Notes under the pieces: generated by a model
The model's database searches: none
The model's input: only the letters and a program-made list of their open reading frames with translations
What the model was told of the DNA's origin: nothing
Source of the DNA: Apoderus coryli
Lineage: Eukaryota; Arthropoda; Insecta; Coleoptera; Attelabidae
NCBI GenBank assembly: GCA_911728435.2
Contig: OU452201.1
Span: 9,982,001 to 10,046,000 of the forward strand
DNA: 64,000 nucleotides
Direction of reading: 5' to 3'
Translations under genes and position numbers: made by a program
In this document: positions 11,975 to 24,342 of the stretch, piece by piece
Position numbering within the stretch: position 1 is the stretch's first letter
Layout: each line of letters begins with the position of its first letter

Positions 11975-12247
11975 ATTGGACCTTCGCCGTTCCTACTAAT
12001 GGTCAGCAACGCCCGCAACGAAATACCTCACGTGTCTACCACTAAAGAAGACCGCTCTGAAACTGATCAATTATTCGCCGAGTTGGATAACGCAACAAAA
12101 TTGTGGAAAGTGGAAAACTTAGAATGTTTGCCAACATCCGTTGCATCACTCGTCATGGAGAACGAAGATAGATCCGATCAAGAAGAGAAAACTGAAGAAA
12201 CCAATCTGTTACCATACAGGAAGTTATTGGAGCACAATATCTCATAG
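11975..12247 (+). CDS. acidic tandem-repeat protein, copy A, last exon
   Basis: Ninety codons plus stop follow the TTTAG acceptor in phase with the upstream exon, beginning IGPSPFLLMVSNARNEIPHVS. The region is charged (EDRSETDQLFAELDN, NEDRSDQEEKTEETN) and ends LLPYRKLLEHNIS. Compared with copy B it has five extra residues in the middle. No known domain is seen. Joined to the large exon it gives about 710 residues within the window. Confidence 0.65.
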   Translation: MGPSPFLLMVSNARNEIPHVSTTKEDRSETDQLFAELDNATKLWKVENLECLPTSVASLVMENEDRSDQEEKTEETNLLPYRKLLEHNIS

Positions 12248-12332
12248 GAACTGAAATATCGTCTAGAAGCAATCTACCAGAGCAAGTACTAAATATTTGT
12301 GTTATTATCCTTAATTTTAAATGAAATATAAA

Positions 12333-12470
12333 CAAAAAAAAAGTTTTCTCAAAAAAAAAAACAAAAAAAAAATAAAAATAATTCTAAACAAAAAAAAAAA
12401 AATAAAAGTTTCTTCAAAAAAAAAAAAAAATAAAAATAATTCTCAACAAAAAAAAAGTTTTCTCATAATA
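12333..12470. repeat. A-rich low-complexity repeat
   Basis: Repeated A-runs separated by ATAAAAATAATTCT and GTTTTCTC, about three imperfect units. Confidence 0.75.
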
Positions 12471-12810
12471 ATAAAAGCCACTACGTGAATGAAAAAATCT
12501 AAATTTCTTAATGGCTCTTATGTTAACCAAAAACGTAAATTAAATAACTTATCTTTCTGGAGTCCTAGCGTTTCAGGAACCAAACTATTATCGCGGTCAG
12601 AGTATAAACCAATCTTTATTCTGTAATTTTAAATATTCTGTAGCGTTGATAGATTTCGCATATTGACATTTTTTGTCAACTAATCAATGTAGCCACAATA
12701 AAATAAAAGTTAAATCTCCACGAAACGTTAGGACCCGACCCAACTTTTTTTAACATAAGAGCCATTGACACATTTAGATTTTTTAATTCACGCAGTGGCT
12801 TTCATGATTA
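12470..12810. repeat. inverted-repeat element (~60-bp arms)
   Basis: 12470-12528 (AATAAAAGCCACTACGTGAA through AATGGCTCTTATGTTAA) is the imperfect reverse complement of 12751-12810. One arm is also found in copy B near 29921-29977. Non-coding fold-back structure. Confidence 0.65.
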
Positions 12811-12995
12811 ATCCGAAAGGATAATTCTGGTTGACTAATATTTAGAATTTTAAATAGTGGCGAAATACTCAAATAATAATACCAAATGTTTCCGCTAATC
12901 AAAATAAAGCTCTGATTTTTTTTTTATAGAACTAAAATATAGGCAAAACAAACAGAAGTCTTGCCACTTACAATATTTTCGATTCAAGTTAATCT

Positions 12996-13041
12996 TTAAA
13001 GTGTGGTAAACCGCTTTCGGATTACAACCCATCATCAGACA
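12996..13041 (-). ncRNA. hammerhead-like motif, degenerate
   Basis: On the minus strand: CTGATGA, T, GGGTT/AATCC-type stem II with a wobble, GAAA, then GCGGTTTACC. Stem I is not convincing, so only a decayed relative is claimed. Confidence 0.4.
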
Positions 13042-15561
13042 TCAGAGCGGCTATTAAAAATTACAACTTTTGTGTATATTGGAAAAGCATCTTCACACTT
13101 ATGAGAGTAGCTCATTATTATAAAAGAATTCACAGAATTAGTTTAATTAACAATTGCGTAATTATGTCAAATAGCTATTTATTTTATTTTGCAAGTTGAC
13201 AAAATTATTACACCGATCTGCTATTACAGACCCTTAACATAATCTTGCATGAATCTCTCTTAATTTGTCTTTATTGTTCGCTATTCAAATGTTTATTTTA
13301 CTAGTTTTTATTTCCAGATTTTCGTCCATATTTTTTATGGTAGAGCTCTCCCGACTAAATAAAAATAACTTACTGATTGCAGGCCAAAAAAAATAATAAT
13401 AATAATATGTAATAATAAAAAAAAAACTGGTGCTGTAAACCAAGTGCAAAAAAGTACATACATACTTTATGAAACAATAATTGTAGCAAGGAAACTTTAT
13501 TGTTAATTCTGTTCAATGTTGTTTCATGCACTGAACTAAAGTCACAAACCTTGCTTCAATCTAGGTTTTCGTATCTTCAATAGTTAGTAGGTTTTACAGT
13601 AGTATACTGCAGCGTTTATAGGATAGAGTAGTATAGTAAAGTTCTGATATTGACTGTTAAAAATGTCTAATATGTTTCAGATTAAATATTGTGGGATACG
13701 TCATATAAATACTTGTACAAACGTCACTGATATAGTTATATATATGTATTATATAAAGGAAGTTATATCTTTTGTGTGCTTTTATAATGGGGATTAAATT
13801 TTATAAAAAATATAGCTTTCTAAATTTTTAGTCAAAAACTAAATAAGAAAACACTGTTATATAATTACATCCTAAAATATTTTAATTCAGAAAATGGTGC
13901 ACATATACGTGTAAAATGGGTCCCTTATTTACAGTATTAATTTTGTTTTGCTATATTATATTGTGTGATTTTTAATAACTTTCAAAAAAGAAAATTTGTA
14001 GCTCAAATTAATATTACGATATTAGTTCTAGCGCAGCATAAATTAAATACGTGTAATATTGGGTCCTTTATTGACAATATTGATTTTTTTTTGCTATATT
14101 TTATTGTATACTTTTAAATATCTTTAAAAAATGAAAATGTGTAGCACGTCCCACATGAATATTACCATATATTAGTTTTTTATTAACTATTTTTTACATT
14201 TATTTGTAACTTTTTGAAAAGTCAAAGCGGGAAATTCTCAGGGAATTTGAACACATCAGTATAAAATACATTTTAAAATTATTTGCCATATTTCTATTTG
14301 ACAATTATTACGAGTATTTAACACAGGAAGAACATGGGAATAGTGGGAATATTTTGTCTTTATGTATACCGATGTATAACCCTAGAGCCATTTTTTAAAA
14401 ATATGATTCTTATTATTATGACCTTTGTTCATTATTATGAATTTGTTGTTTAATATGCAGTGTTTTTGTTTTATTTCTAAAATTTGTTTGTTTATCAGAT
14501 CATTTCTGTTTCTCATGTTTTATTATTATTTTAAAAGTGTGTGTTTAGCCATTTTTGAATACCTCCTTAATTAACTATAATGAATAGTTTTCTTCTGTAG
14601 AATATATATAGAAAATATTGTAAATTAAGGTTGCAAGATAATAGTAGGTATGTACCTATTATTTTCTTAAATAACTTTAAGGGTTGTGGAAAATTTTTAT
14701 TGCATTATATTTTTAACAGTTTTAGTAGTAATTCTGGCGTCACCAAAATTACATAATTTTATTGTTTTTCTACTATTGTAGTTTAATTATTGACCTATTA
14801 CGTATCTCTAACCGTACTTTTATTATGATACAGATTTATACAGCCAATAGAAATAAAGGATTTATGATAATTTGTGTCGTATATATCTCACATATTGTCA
14901 AAACTACACAAATATTTAGGTTTGTTTAGTATATTTTTACGTAATAATCATTCGCTGATCTTAATACTACAACAAACCTTCTAGTGTTGGAAGGATTTTG
15001 TCTATGTTGATTAAATTTATGTTACAATTTTGTTGTTGTAAAATTTTAAATTTAATAATTTCAACATTGTAAACTTTTCTTATTTTATTATTCATTAATA
15101 TCATATTATCCTTGGTTAAGATTGTAAAATTGTCGTGAATCCAATAAAAATCAAGTGCTTCCCAAACTTCATTTTATTTCCTGCCTAATGTACTACTTGT
15201 GCTTTAAAAACTTTTCTGTCCCATTTCTTTCAAAATAACTTTGACTCCATCCATATAAGTATAGAATATGTTTCGAATCTGTCTCACAAAGAGAGCAATG
15301 GCTTGGCCTCTGTTTAGGTTTCATTGTAGTGATGAAACTGTGTAGGCCGCGTTAATCCAATAGCTAGATTATTTTTACTTTTACACTAATGGCCTTCAGC
15401 ATTTGCTTAATCGATTTGTCCGTGGTCATATTTATGTGCGCCTGTATCTCCATAAGGACAATACTGATAAAAATCTTTTCAGACATGCTATAATAGGTGT
15501 TAAATCGATTGAAAACAATTGATTCGTGCAGTTTATTTTAGAATAAACTTCCGTGCACCAA

Positions 15562-15932
15562 CTAAAAACCCTCAAACGAAGCTTCCAGATTGGAATGACT
15601 TGGTGCGCTGTTGCACACAACCGCTAAATCTTCCAGTTGGTTTCCCAAAGCAGATGTAAAAGGTCCCCTTCTTTGTTCCATACATACGACACCAGCAACT
15701 GAAATAACTCCAATTAAATGTACATTGGGACCTCTTGCAGCTGGTAGTTGTTGAGTAGCTCTGGAGCCAAATCGAGAACGTCCCCTTGTTCGGTGGCAAG
15801 ACAAAATAAGATGTGTTTCGTGAACCAGACAACTTGCTTGCCGACTTGAATAAACTGATATAGGGTTTGAACATATTCAACTCGTTTCCTTTTGTTTTCG
15901 GCGGAATTCATTGGTATTGGCTGTTTGTGCAT
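15562..15932 (-). pseudogene. DDE transposase remnant
   Basis: Two minus-strand frames join into one recognisable stretch: KRKRVEYVQTLYQFIQVGKQVVWF, then LPAARGPNVHLIGVISVAGV, MEQRRGPFTSALGNQLEDLAVVC and NSAPSHSNLEASFEG. The layout (VVW(D)E near the start, RGPNVH in the middle, VVC(D)NAPxH later) is that of IS630/Tc1-like DDE transposases domesticated or common in insects. The second catalytic Asp appears as Asn (VVCNSAPSH) and the first is lost at a frameshift, so it is inactive. Confidence 0.65.
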
Positions 15933-16260
15933 TTGTTTTAAGCTATAAATAATTTATCCTCCAAATGATTTGAAACAGCGTTCAATACGATATTTTTGGA
16001 AAAATTTTCCCTAACTTTTTCTTGTAATTGTTAATGTTGTCACAATTTTCCTGAATCCAGGCTAATAAATATATTAATTTGATTATTACTCAGTATTCTT
16101 GGTTTTATTACACCTTGTTTCAGCCTTATTTCTCTTCCAGAGGTCGTCCAGTGAAAAGCTGACTTATATTCAATTCCCAAACCAGTTATCCAGTCTTCGC
16201 CTCTATTAGCAGAACTAACATTTACCGATCTTGAGTAGAGTACTTTTTATATATTTTTTT

Positions 16261-17062
16261 ACTTTCCGGCACAGGGAAATTATTGTGAACGCGCTAAAAA
16301 AAAAATTGAGATAAAGACGGATATAACTATTTTGAAATTCCCTGAGACGATTTAGACCATTTCCAGGTGGAAGTCTGTCTGTCTGTGTGTATGTATGTGT
16401 GTCTGTATGTATTCTTACATGATAGCGCCTAAACGTTTTAACCAATTGAGCTCAATTTTGGTATATGGGTTTGGGGCAGTCCTAGGATGAAGTCATTATA
16501 TTTTGGTTAAAATCGCTTAAGCCCTGTGATAGGAGTGGACACAACCACTAAATCTTCCTATATCGACCCCTGTCGAGGGATACATCATTTTAAAGCATTT
16601 TTTATCTGCTTTACGGCGATATTTCAGATTTGCCCCCATAATTCTCGAGAAAATAGCGTTTAAAATTTCTTTCTTTTAAGAATATAATGTGTACTTGAGT
16701 ACTTTAACACATTGATAGAGCGATCGCTTCGCATGCTTTTATAAATATATTATTATTGTACCATATTGTTTATATATGTATATATAGTTAAGTGTCTGTG
16801 ATGTATTATGTGAATAAAACTTTGTTGAAAATTTTGAATTTGCTTCGCATGAGGAAGGTTATGGGTTCGAATCCCAGCTCTGGCAATAATGTTTTTTTTT
16901 AAATTTTTATATAAAGTAGGTAGTTTGTTGGAAATAATGAAAATTATACAATTATAATAATAAGAATTTTAATAAATAATTATTATTAAAATTCTGTTTC
17001 GATACGCAGGTCATATATATTTTTGATTATATTATATCATGTCGGGAAAGTTTTGGGGCGAC
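16261..17062 (+). repeat. repeat R1 copy (with tRNA-derived SINE box)
   Basis: The same element lies in opposite orientation at 24343-25032. Matches include ACTTTCC...GGGAAATTATTGT at one end, the (GT/CT)-rich CTGTCTGTCTGTGTG tract, TTGGGGCAGTCCTAGGATGA, and GGGAAAGTTTTGGG at the other end. Near 16842-16895 it holds a tRNA-like B box, GGTTCGAATCC. Non-coding. Confidence 0.75.
16736..16841 (+). mobile_element. 106-bp retroposed tail with 10-bp target duplication
   Basis: GCTTCGCATG occurs at 16726-16735 and again at 16842-16851 with 106 bp between. The other copy of R1 (24343-25032) lacks this insert. It ends in GAATAAAACTTTGTTG, like a LINE 3' end. This is a short 5'-truncated retroposition. 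Confidence 0.7.
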
Positions 17063-20000
17063 ACAACCGCTTTTTTTTCGATGTCTTCGGTTCCCAATAC
17101 AATATCGCGACAAATCAGACAAATGACATCTGGAGTAGCAAGCGGAGGCTGTGAACACTTGACATGTCTAGATGTCTGCAGCGTAACAACTTATTAACAG
17201 GATTCCTTGCTATAGAACTTCGGCAAAATGCACATTTATCCTTTTACTCCATTATTAAGTAATAATTTGGTCATTAATACATACGACACTTTCTTAAATA
17301 TGACAACTGTAATTAATTTTTTGCATGACACAGATAGTGACCCATTGTTGTAAAAATTGACAGGTAGGTAAGACAAAGGCATTATCTCAATTATTCTGAA
17401 TTACATTTTTTAGATATGTGAATTATTTAGATATGACATACATGAGAGAAGTCTGCGTTTTAATATGTTTTCTGTTCCGTTGCATAGAGTTTCACATTTC
17501 GAAGGTTCCTTTTCCTATATGAGCGCAAAGATTATGAATGAGTAGTTGGATATTCTCCACTTTTCAGCATACTCATTTAGACGAGAATTGAGACATAGAC
17601 TGATGTTATCATAACATAGGTACTGTAATGCCTTTTTAGTAGATTTTTAAAAAAAATCTAACTATTCAGGAGATCGACACAACCGAAATTTTGAAAAATT
17701 TTTATGCAGTACTTCATTTTATGACCCCTGGATCCTAAAAATGACCTCAGTTCAAAAGTTTATATATCTATATATATATATATATATGGGATATAGAAAC
17801 TTTGCGTCACGTTCTAGGCCGCATTTTTTGACCAATCGAAACAAAATTTGGTTAAAAAATCGGCTAGGTCATGGAATCGCGTGAGTTCGTTGGCGATTGA
17901 AATCGGAGAGCTAATTTCAGAATGGCGGCCTGTCAAAGTTTTAAAAAAATCATATTTTTTTCGTTGTTAATAGAAAATACCGATGTTACATATCAAATGA
18001 TAGAGCACTTAAATCTCTACAATATTTATTTGGAGAGTTTTTTCATCGCTGGCATATTTAGGTAAATGTAAGTCAATATAAAGTAACAAAAAATAAAAAA
18101 AAATATCATCACCCGCTATACCTGTAATTATTTTGACAAATAAACACCTGTGAAATAACAATAAGACCGTACTTACGTATGTATTATAGTATAATGGGTA
18201 TTTCAGTTAAAATAACTGTCAATATGACACTTTGGTTATATTTGGCGAATGTCAGAATATTCTGTTATTTGTTTATTAATAGTGGGTGTCAGTGGTAGAC
18301 TAAGTATAAATAAAAAATACGTAAATCAAAAATCTACTTTTCCGACTGGCTGCCATCGGGATTTTTTTTTTGCTGATTGTATTTATAATAAGTAGTTATT
18401 TTTATTTTTTTTATAAGATTTATCTTTGGTGAGTCATGTTTGTTTATTTATTTGTCTTATAGGCTGCGTGTAAGAGTGGCTTTCCAGCCAAATTTCATGA
18501 CCTTTGTTGTAATGATTTATGATAATGTATTGTAGATTATTATACACAATAAATCATTTTATTATTATTCAATATGTTTGTGAGCTTTGCATTTTATGCA
18601 AAACACATATTATGGTTTGTTTGAGATCCTTACGGATTCTCTACCATTTGTTCATTTGTGTTTATCACGATTGAAATTCAAACAAAAGGCTGTCTTGCGG
18701 TATTCCGCAACTGAAGAGACGAATCGAAGTCGAAACAGTAGAATTATGTCTTCACCAACAGAGAGCATTTTATTATTATTATTATATGCATGTTTTGTTC
18801 GATTTGTTCAGTATGTCCATGAATAATGTAATAGATTTACGCGCATTTCTTGTGAATCAGCAATGCTGGTTTGTATTTTTGTTCATCACTTTTTGTTGTA
18901 CAATATATTCAATTACCTAGTTGCTCTGCAAAAATATTTGGTCTTCGTTTTTTAATTGTAGGTATACGGTGTACCGAAATTGATGAACCAAGTTGAAATC
19001 TAGATATTTAATATTTAATAACTCAATTGTTATAAAAAAAATGTTTTTTATAAACAATAAAGTTTTGAAATGAATTTTTTGAGATATCTGAATTTGAAAC
19101 TTTGTGAATTAAATTTGGAAAATTTGAATTATATTTGGGATTTTATGAATTACATTGGAGATATCTGAATTACAATTGAAATTTTCTGAATAACAGCTGG
19201 AAAAAGTGTAGCATAGTTCTTTATTTTCCATATTATACAGGGTGATTGAGCTAAGTGTTTCATTAGAAACAGAAATGAAACATAAAGTAGAGATCACACG
19301 TTAAGGGCGCCTGGAGCGTTCGATGGATGTATATGCATTTCCGTTAAGGACGGGCGTAGATCTTCAGCCCGTTTTCTAACCCAGCCGTATTCCTATTGTT
19401 TTGTTATCTCAACAGTAAACGGCCAGCTCCTGGTAGTACCTTTCCCAGCCAGTATTCCGAGTCACAGCAAAACAAGGAATGAAAATAGAAACATAAACTT
19501 AAGTTAATATGGGCAGCGATGTTAGTCAGAACATATGCGGGAAAAATATAGCAAAAACCCGCTTCAATAACCCTGGTTTAACTCGTTGCTGTTTTGTTTA
19601 TTATTATGTCTGTGGGCGTCGTAGGTCAGTTGGTTTTGTTTTGTCGTAGTTTGTTAGTCTTTGGTTTTTGTTTTGTCTTACGGAGGTTCATCAAAATAGA
19701 AGGGTGGATATTATTATATGCAAATCAGTTACTCTTATGTGGCTGTCGCATTTTGTCGCATGTCTGAGAATTTTATTCTGCATTACTTGCAGGCGCTTCA
19801 TTTGAGCCGCGGAACAGCCACCTCATACTGGCGCCGCGTATATCAGAATAGCTCTCAGCATTGTCTTGAAGAGCTGTATAGATTACCCATTGCGCCGTAG
19901 GTTTTATTGAATTATTTTAGTAATTAATAATAGTAATAGTGACCGGTCAAATTTCACTCCCAAATAATCTACAGTACTTCGTGTCAGTGTAATTGTCTGT

Positions 20001-22284
20001 CCGTCGATCCAAAATGTCTCGAATATAGTCGTGTTCATATATTTTCTGGTCAGGAATATTTGTCGGCGTTAATCTCGATTTTCCATATAAGCAGAGAAGA
20101 ACTCCTCCAACTTCGGGATCGATAGCCGGTCAGGTGTTCAACTAATTGAACTACCGTGACACATATTGTGAATCTCTTTCGAATCCCACTTCTGATAGAG
20201 AATTTTTTTTTCAGTTCGTAAACAACATTAGTTATTTCACTTTTCTATATTTATATACTAAATATATATTTAATAGATATCCAACTTTGACATAACATGA
20301 CACCTTAAAGAGAAATTTACAAAAAGAAAGATGGTAATAATTAAATGTTTGATGATTACAATGATATATTGGTGTTCTCTTATCTTAGAATTAGAAGAAG
20401 TTAAACATTGAATGTTGTAGGGAAATTATTTATTTAATTTGACATTTATGCTGGTCCTAATATAACAGTAAATTTTGCAAAATAACATATCAGGTAAAGG
20501 TCAAATCAATATGAAGCATTTATGACCCCTTACTTTAGGTATTAAAAATATTTTGCAAAGTAACCAAGCAACTAAATAATCTTTTCTATGGAATACCTGT
20601 ATGTCATTTTACCCAAAATGCAATATAATATTCAAATTGTTTAAGGGTAGGGGTAGGGCCAGGTAAATATTTATTAATCCAGGTTATTATAAAAGTTCAG
20701 GAAAGCAAAAAAGTTTCATTATATCTCTGTACTTCATAGTGATTGTAGTGATTTGTATTTGAGTGTCTAGTGCTTCAAAATCCTTAACCGTAATATTTTG
20801 TGGTGTTATTTCCTCAAATAAGAACGTCGCAAGTTAAGCGAGCTGTGTAGATTGGTGATCAGGTAAGTAATTTTGAAAACAGTTTTAATTATCGATTATT
20901 TTAATGAATTTTATTATTTTATTCTGTTTTTATTCGCGGTGTCAAATTTATTAATTTAACAGATTAATTATTGTGGTTCATTGAATCATATGAATTAGTT
21001 CTGTTGATCTGATCCGATATTCTATTATGTTTTATACATATTTTATATTATCATAAGCGCTGTAGAATGTATCAATTTTAACTCGAGATTTTCATCGGTT
21101 GGTCCCATTAACTGTGTCTTGCACTATATTAATATTATTTAAATGAGCTTCCATACGCAGTAGGTGCCACTAGTACAATGGATTTAGAAAATCAAATCTT
21201 GTTCTTGAAAAGCAAAATGTTAGTTATGTTAGGTACTTGATATTATTTACCCCTAATAAGTTTAATTACGTAATAGCAAAATCTGCATCAATTAGAAAGA
21301 CATGTGCAGTTTATCGTGAAACATTTTTAGGGTTGTCCGTAACATTTTACAGATTGCTAGAGGTTAGTATCGCTTGAGTTTTGATTTTCTGGGGATCTGC
21401 AAATTGGGAACCACTACTTCTTTGTTTTTCTGATCTCGTAAGGTCAGCTACAGATGCCATTCCTTCAATTTCAATGGTCATAATATAATAATAATATATA
21501 TATTATTGTTGCTTATTCCTGCGTGTACTATTAATTAATTTATCGGTTTATGGTAAATTATTAGCTATATTGTTTGATTGAAATTTTGACCATTGCTTAT
21601 TTTATTTTTAATTACATCTCAATGTAAGTGATTTTTCTGTAAATGGGTTTATCCTGTTGAAAATAAATGCTTATTTATTTATTTAATTTTGTTAAATAAA
21701 TTATGAGTATGTCTGATTTGGCACGCCCTGCTCTCAAATAATGTGTTTAATGCATATCTCCGTTTAGGACTTGGGTATAACAAAATTATACATGATTCTA
21801 ATAATTATAGCTAGTATTCATTTTTGTCTAAATCGGAAAATTTCAGTAAATTTATAGAAATCACAAACTGAAGCAAGGTTTACTGAAACTGTTTAAAACT
21901 ATAATAGTTACTGCCAATAACATAATATTCAGTAGTTCAATTATTGTAGGCGAAGATTTCAATTTTGTAATCACATTATTCAAAGCTAGACATTATTTTT
22001 TATGATATCATCCTTGGAATCAAAATAATCATCAACATCAATAACAAATTCATTAAACATTTCCCCTTTTCTAGTAAGTAATCGAATTGTTTTTAAACGG
22101 TTTGCTGAATAACGAAATTATGTTATTTTTTGAAAGTATTCCTTCGAAAATCTTTTAAACAATATGACCTAAACATGAATTTTAGTAATGTATTTTTCTT
22201 GAACCTTGTTACAGTTTTTTTATTCTTTTCCTTTCTTGGGATCTAAGGTTCTTATAAGCAAATTTTTTTTTCCTTTTGAAATAT
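17063..22284. other. long stretch without a recognisable gene
   Basis: AT-rich, short open frames only. It contains a TA microsatellite at 17766-17788, an ACAGGGTG repeat end near 19237, and at 21640-21690 a LINE-tail-like TGTAAATGGGTTTATCC followed by AAATAAATGCTTATTTATTT. A similar tail lies near 50990-51040. Confidence 0.5.
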
Positions 22285-22305
22285 GTTTATTTCATGTCAA
22301 AGTAC

Positions 22306-22336
22306 AACGTTTCGGCTTATTCGCCTTCCTCAGGTA
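22306..22336 (-). ncRNA. hammerhead-like motif, degenerate
   Basis: Minus strand: CTGAGGA, A, stem II GGC/GCC around GAATAA, GAAAC, GTTGTAC. Stem I complementarity is weak. Confidence 0.4.
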
Positions 22337-22984
22337 CATCTCGTTTCTTAACAACATCGCATGATTCTGTGGGATTTTTGGTAGTATACCACTTTTAGTG
22401 GGTATTTTGTTTGAATCATTGTTGTAGATTTTAGGAGTATTATCCTGGAACCTGCCACTTGATAATATCTGTTGTTTTTTCAAAGTTGTTGAGAAACTAC
22501 AAGATGTTCATACATTCTTTCTATGTTCCTTTTTTTCCAACACATTGTCAATTTGACTGAGAAAGATCTTGGAAATTTGATTTTCTGCATTGTTAAAAAT
22601 ATTCATACCTGCTATAATACAACCTAAATCTGTCTCTTGGAGAACAGGCAAATTTTGACCGACTTTTATTAGTTTTGTAGAATTTTGTTATAATATACAT
22701 ATCTAAACCTATTAAAGGGGGTTAATATAAGAAAGTGTCTAAAAATTTCCGATAATTTTGCAAGGAAGGGTATTGCCTAAAAACAACAGAGATATAATCT
22801 TTTTTTTTTCTGAAGTAATACATCTATATTTGAATAAAACGACGTCTACTCCACAAAATATATATTTGAGTTTTTTATATTTTTTTCTATAGTGACCGTA
22901 GGTTGATAATAACAATTTGTTGTATTTTATTGGGAATTCGGTCAAGTAGGGCAAAGAATTAAAACTCTAGTTTGTAACTATGCC

Positions 22985-23022
22985 GAGCTTTCGGGTATTT
23001 ATTATCCCCTTTATCAAGGCTA
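22985..23022 (-). ncRNA. degenerate hammerhead-like motif
   Basis: Minus strand: TTGATAA in place of CTGANGA, A, stem II GGG/CCC around GATAATAAATA, GAAAGCTCGGC. Two core changes make activity unlikely. Confidence 0.35.
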
Positions 23023-23524
23023 CAAACAGAAATAAAACCATTACAACAATTATTGGTATAAAATTATAGTAAATGTGCATTTACCTAGGCTGCTAATCGA
23101 GTTGTTTCTGCAGTGTTAATGTTATTTTGATCATTTATATATTCAGAATTCGAGAAAAACAAAAGACTTCTTACAATGTTTTAGCTATTAGTGGTGTATG
23201 TTCATTTTTAATCTCTTTTAAGCAGTAGCACCATCTGTCACCTGGTACCCCTACCCACGCCGGAAAATCTTCCGTAAAATTGTTGGTTGCATTAATATTT
23301 GTTTATGTTTTTAACATTAATAGATTTCATGATTCTGTCCCGCTACCATCTATTGACCAAAATCGTTAGTCGCATTGAGTGGTTGACAGTCTCCAATATA
23401 TTTCAGGTGCATTGTCTTTATTGTTTTCTATTTATTTGTTTATAATGCTTGACCGAATTCCCAATAAAATACTACAAATTGTTATATATCTATATATATA
23501 TACGTTAAAACCTTGTTATTATCT

Positions 23525-23564
23525 GCCAGACATGTTTCGGACTACACACTACATCATCAGTGGC
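23525..23564 (-). ncRNA. hammerhead-like motif with intact stem I
   Basis: Minus strand: stem I GCCA, CTGATGA, T, a stem II that has diverged, GAAA, AC-AT-GT stem III, C, stem I partner TGGC. It is the inverted partner of the better copy at 23845-23883. Confidence 0.5.
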
Positions 23565-23625
23565 TTAAGGAACCTTATATAATATTGGTAAATGTGAGGG
23601 TCATACTTCATATATTATTATTATT

Positions 23626-23718
23626 CAATTAAAATGAATAAAATTAATGGTTTGAATATTGGTAAATTTTGATGAGTATTTTTGAGTTCAAACCATTAAT
23701 TTTATTTATTTTAATTGA
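23626..23718. repeat. hairpin, ~31-bp arms
   Basis: ATTAAAATGAATAAAATTAA... at 23626-23656 is the near-perfect reverse complement of 23688-23718. It sits at the centre of the larger inversion between the two ribozyme-like motifs. Confidence 0.75.
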
Positions 23719-23844
23719 CTTAATTTAATTTCCAGCAAGGGTATGTGTATAGACGTTTAAATCAATGTAAAAGCTAAAAACTCCCTTAAACATTTATATG
23801 AAGTATGCCCCTCACATTTAACAATATTATATAAGGTTTCTTAA

Positions 23845-23883
23845 GCCACTGATGATGGACGTGTAGTCCGAAACATGTCTGGC
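23845..23883 (+). ncRNA. hammerhead-ribozyme-like motif, most complete
   Basis: Stem I GCCA (23845-23848), CTGATGA (23849-23855), extra T, stem II GGAC/GTCC with loop GTGTA, GAAA (23870-23873), minimal stem III AC/GT with loop AT, C at the cleavage position (23879), stem I partner TGGC (23880-23883). Every canonical part is present except for the extra T after the box. The palindromic ACATGT could let two copies pair as a dimer, as proposed for hammerheads with minimal stem III. Confidence 0.65.
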
Positions 23884-23989
23884 AGATAATAAAAAGGTTT
23901 TAACGTATATGTATATATATAGATCATTTTGTGGAGTAGACGTCGTTTTATTCAAATAAAGAGATATAATCAATGGGTAGAACCTTTGG

Positions 23990-24185
23990 CGTAGAACACT
24001 AAACTAAAACACGTTTTACTACTTCACCAAAACACTTTTTTTATTCTCGACACGCGTTTCGCTAACAATGTTAGCATCCTCAGTTTTAATTCTCTCCTGG
24101 GGATGCTAACATTATTAGCGAAACGCGCATCGGAATAAAAAAAAGTGTTTTGGTGAAGTGGTAAAACGCGTTTTAGTTTAACAAC
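23990..24185. repeat. inverted pair of PLE ends with head-to-head ribozyme-like motifs
   Basis: AAACTAAAACACGTTTTACT at the left and its inverse at the right (ending near 24181) frame two copies of TTCACCAAAACACTTTTTTT. Minus-strand motif at 24046-24083: CTGAGGA, T, GCTAAC/GTTAGC, GAAACGCGTGTC. Plus-strand motif at 24093-24133: CTGGGGA, T, GCTAAC/ATTAGC, GAAACGCGCATC. The second has lost A6 of the core. Confidence 0.65.
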
Positions 24186-24342
24186 AGAGATCTTTTTTAA
24201 AGGAAATACCTAAGGTTAAATGTAAAATTATCTGAAAATTTTTAGGTAACAGTGTAATTTAGGGAGAAAATTACTAGAATATCCGTTACAATAAAGATTT
24301 ATATCACAGCTCTTATGTTAACAATACAAAAAAAAAAAACGT

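Larger units (their letters stand above)
9440..15448 (+). repeat. segmental duplication, copy A
   Basis: Corresponds in the same orientation to 25675-32003. Matching blocks in order are TTGGATTTTTCAACAGTGCA (near 9481/25756), the acidic repeat gene with its intron, AATAAAAGCCACTACGTGAATG (near 12470/29921), GGTGCACATATACGTGTAA (near 13894/30629) and the end GTGCGCCTGTATC. Copy A lacks the 730-bp element present in copy B. It has extra sequence at about 14040-14330 and a 60-bp inverted repeat (12470-12528 against 12751-12810). Confidence 0.85.
22830..23950. mobile_element. nested Penelope-like terminal fragments
   Basis: Several layered inverted repeats. 22906-22945 (AATTTGTTGTATTTTATTGG, GAATTCGGTCAAG) is inverted at 23450-23488. 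23492-23600 is inverted at 23815-23915. TGAATAAAACGACGTCTACTC (22832) recurs inverted at the far right end (23935-23958). Hammerhead-like motifs lie at 22985-23022, 23525-23564 and 23845-23883. No RT or endonuclease frame survives. Confidence 0.65.

Noticed and set aside
19980..20190. tRNA-like segment (TTCGAATCCCACTTCTG near 20177)
   Set aside because: A B-box-like word only; no acceptor stem or A box at the right distance.
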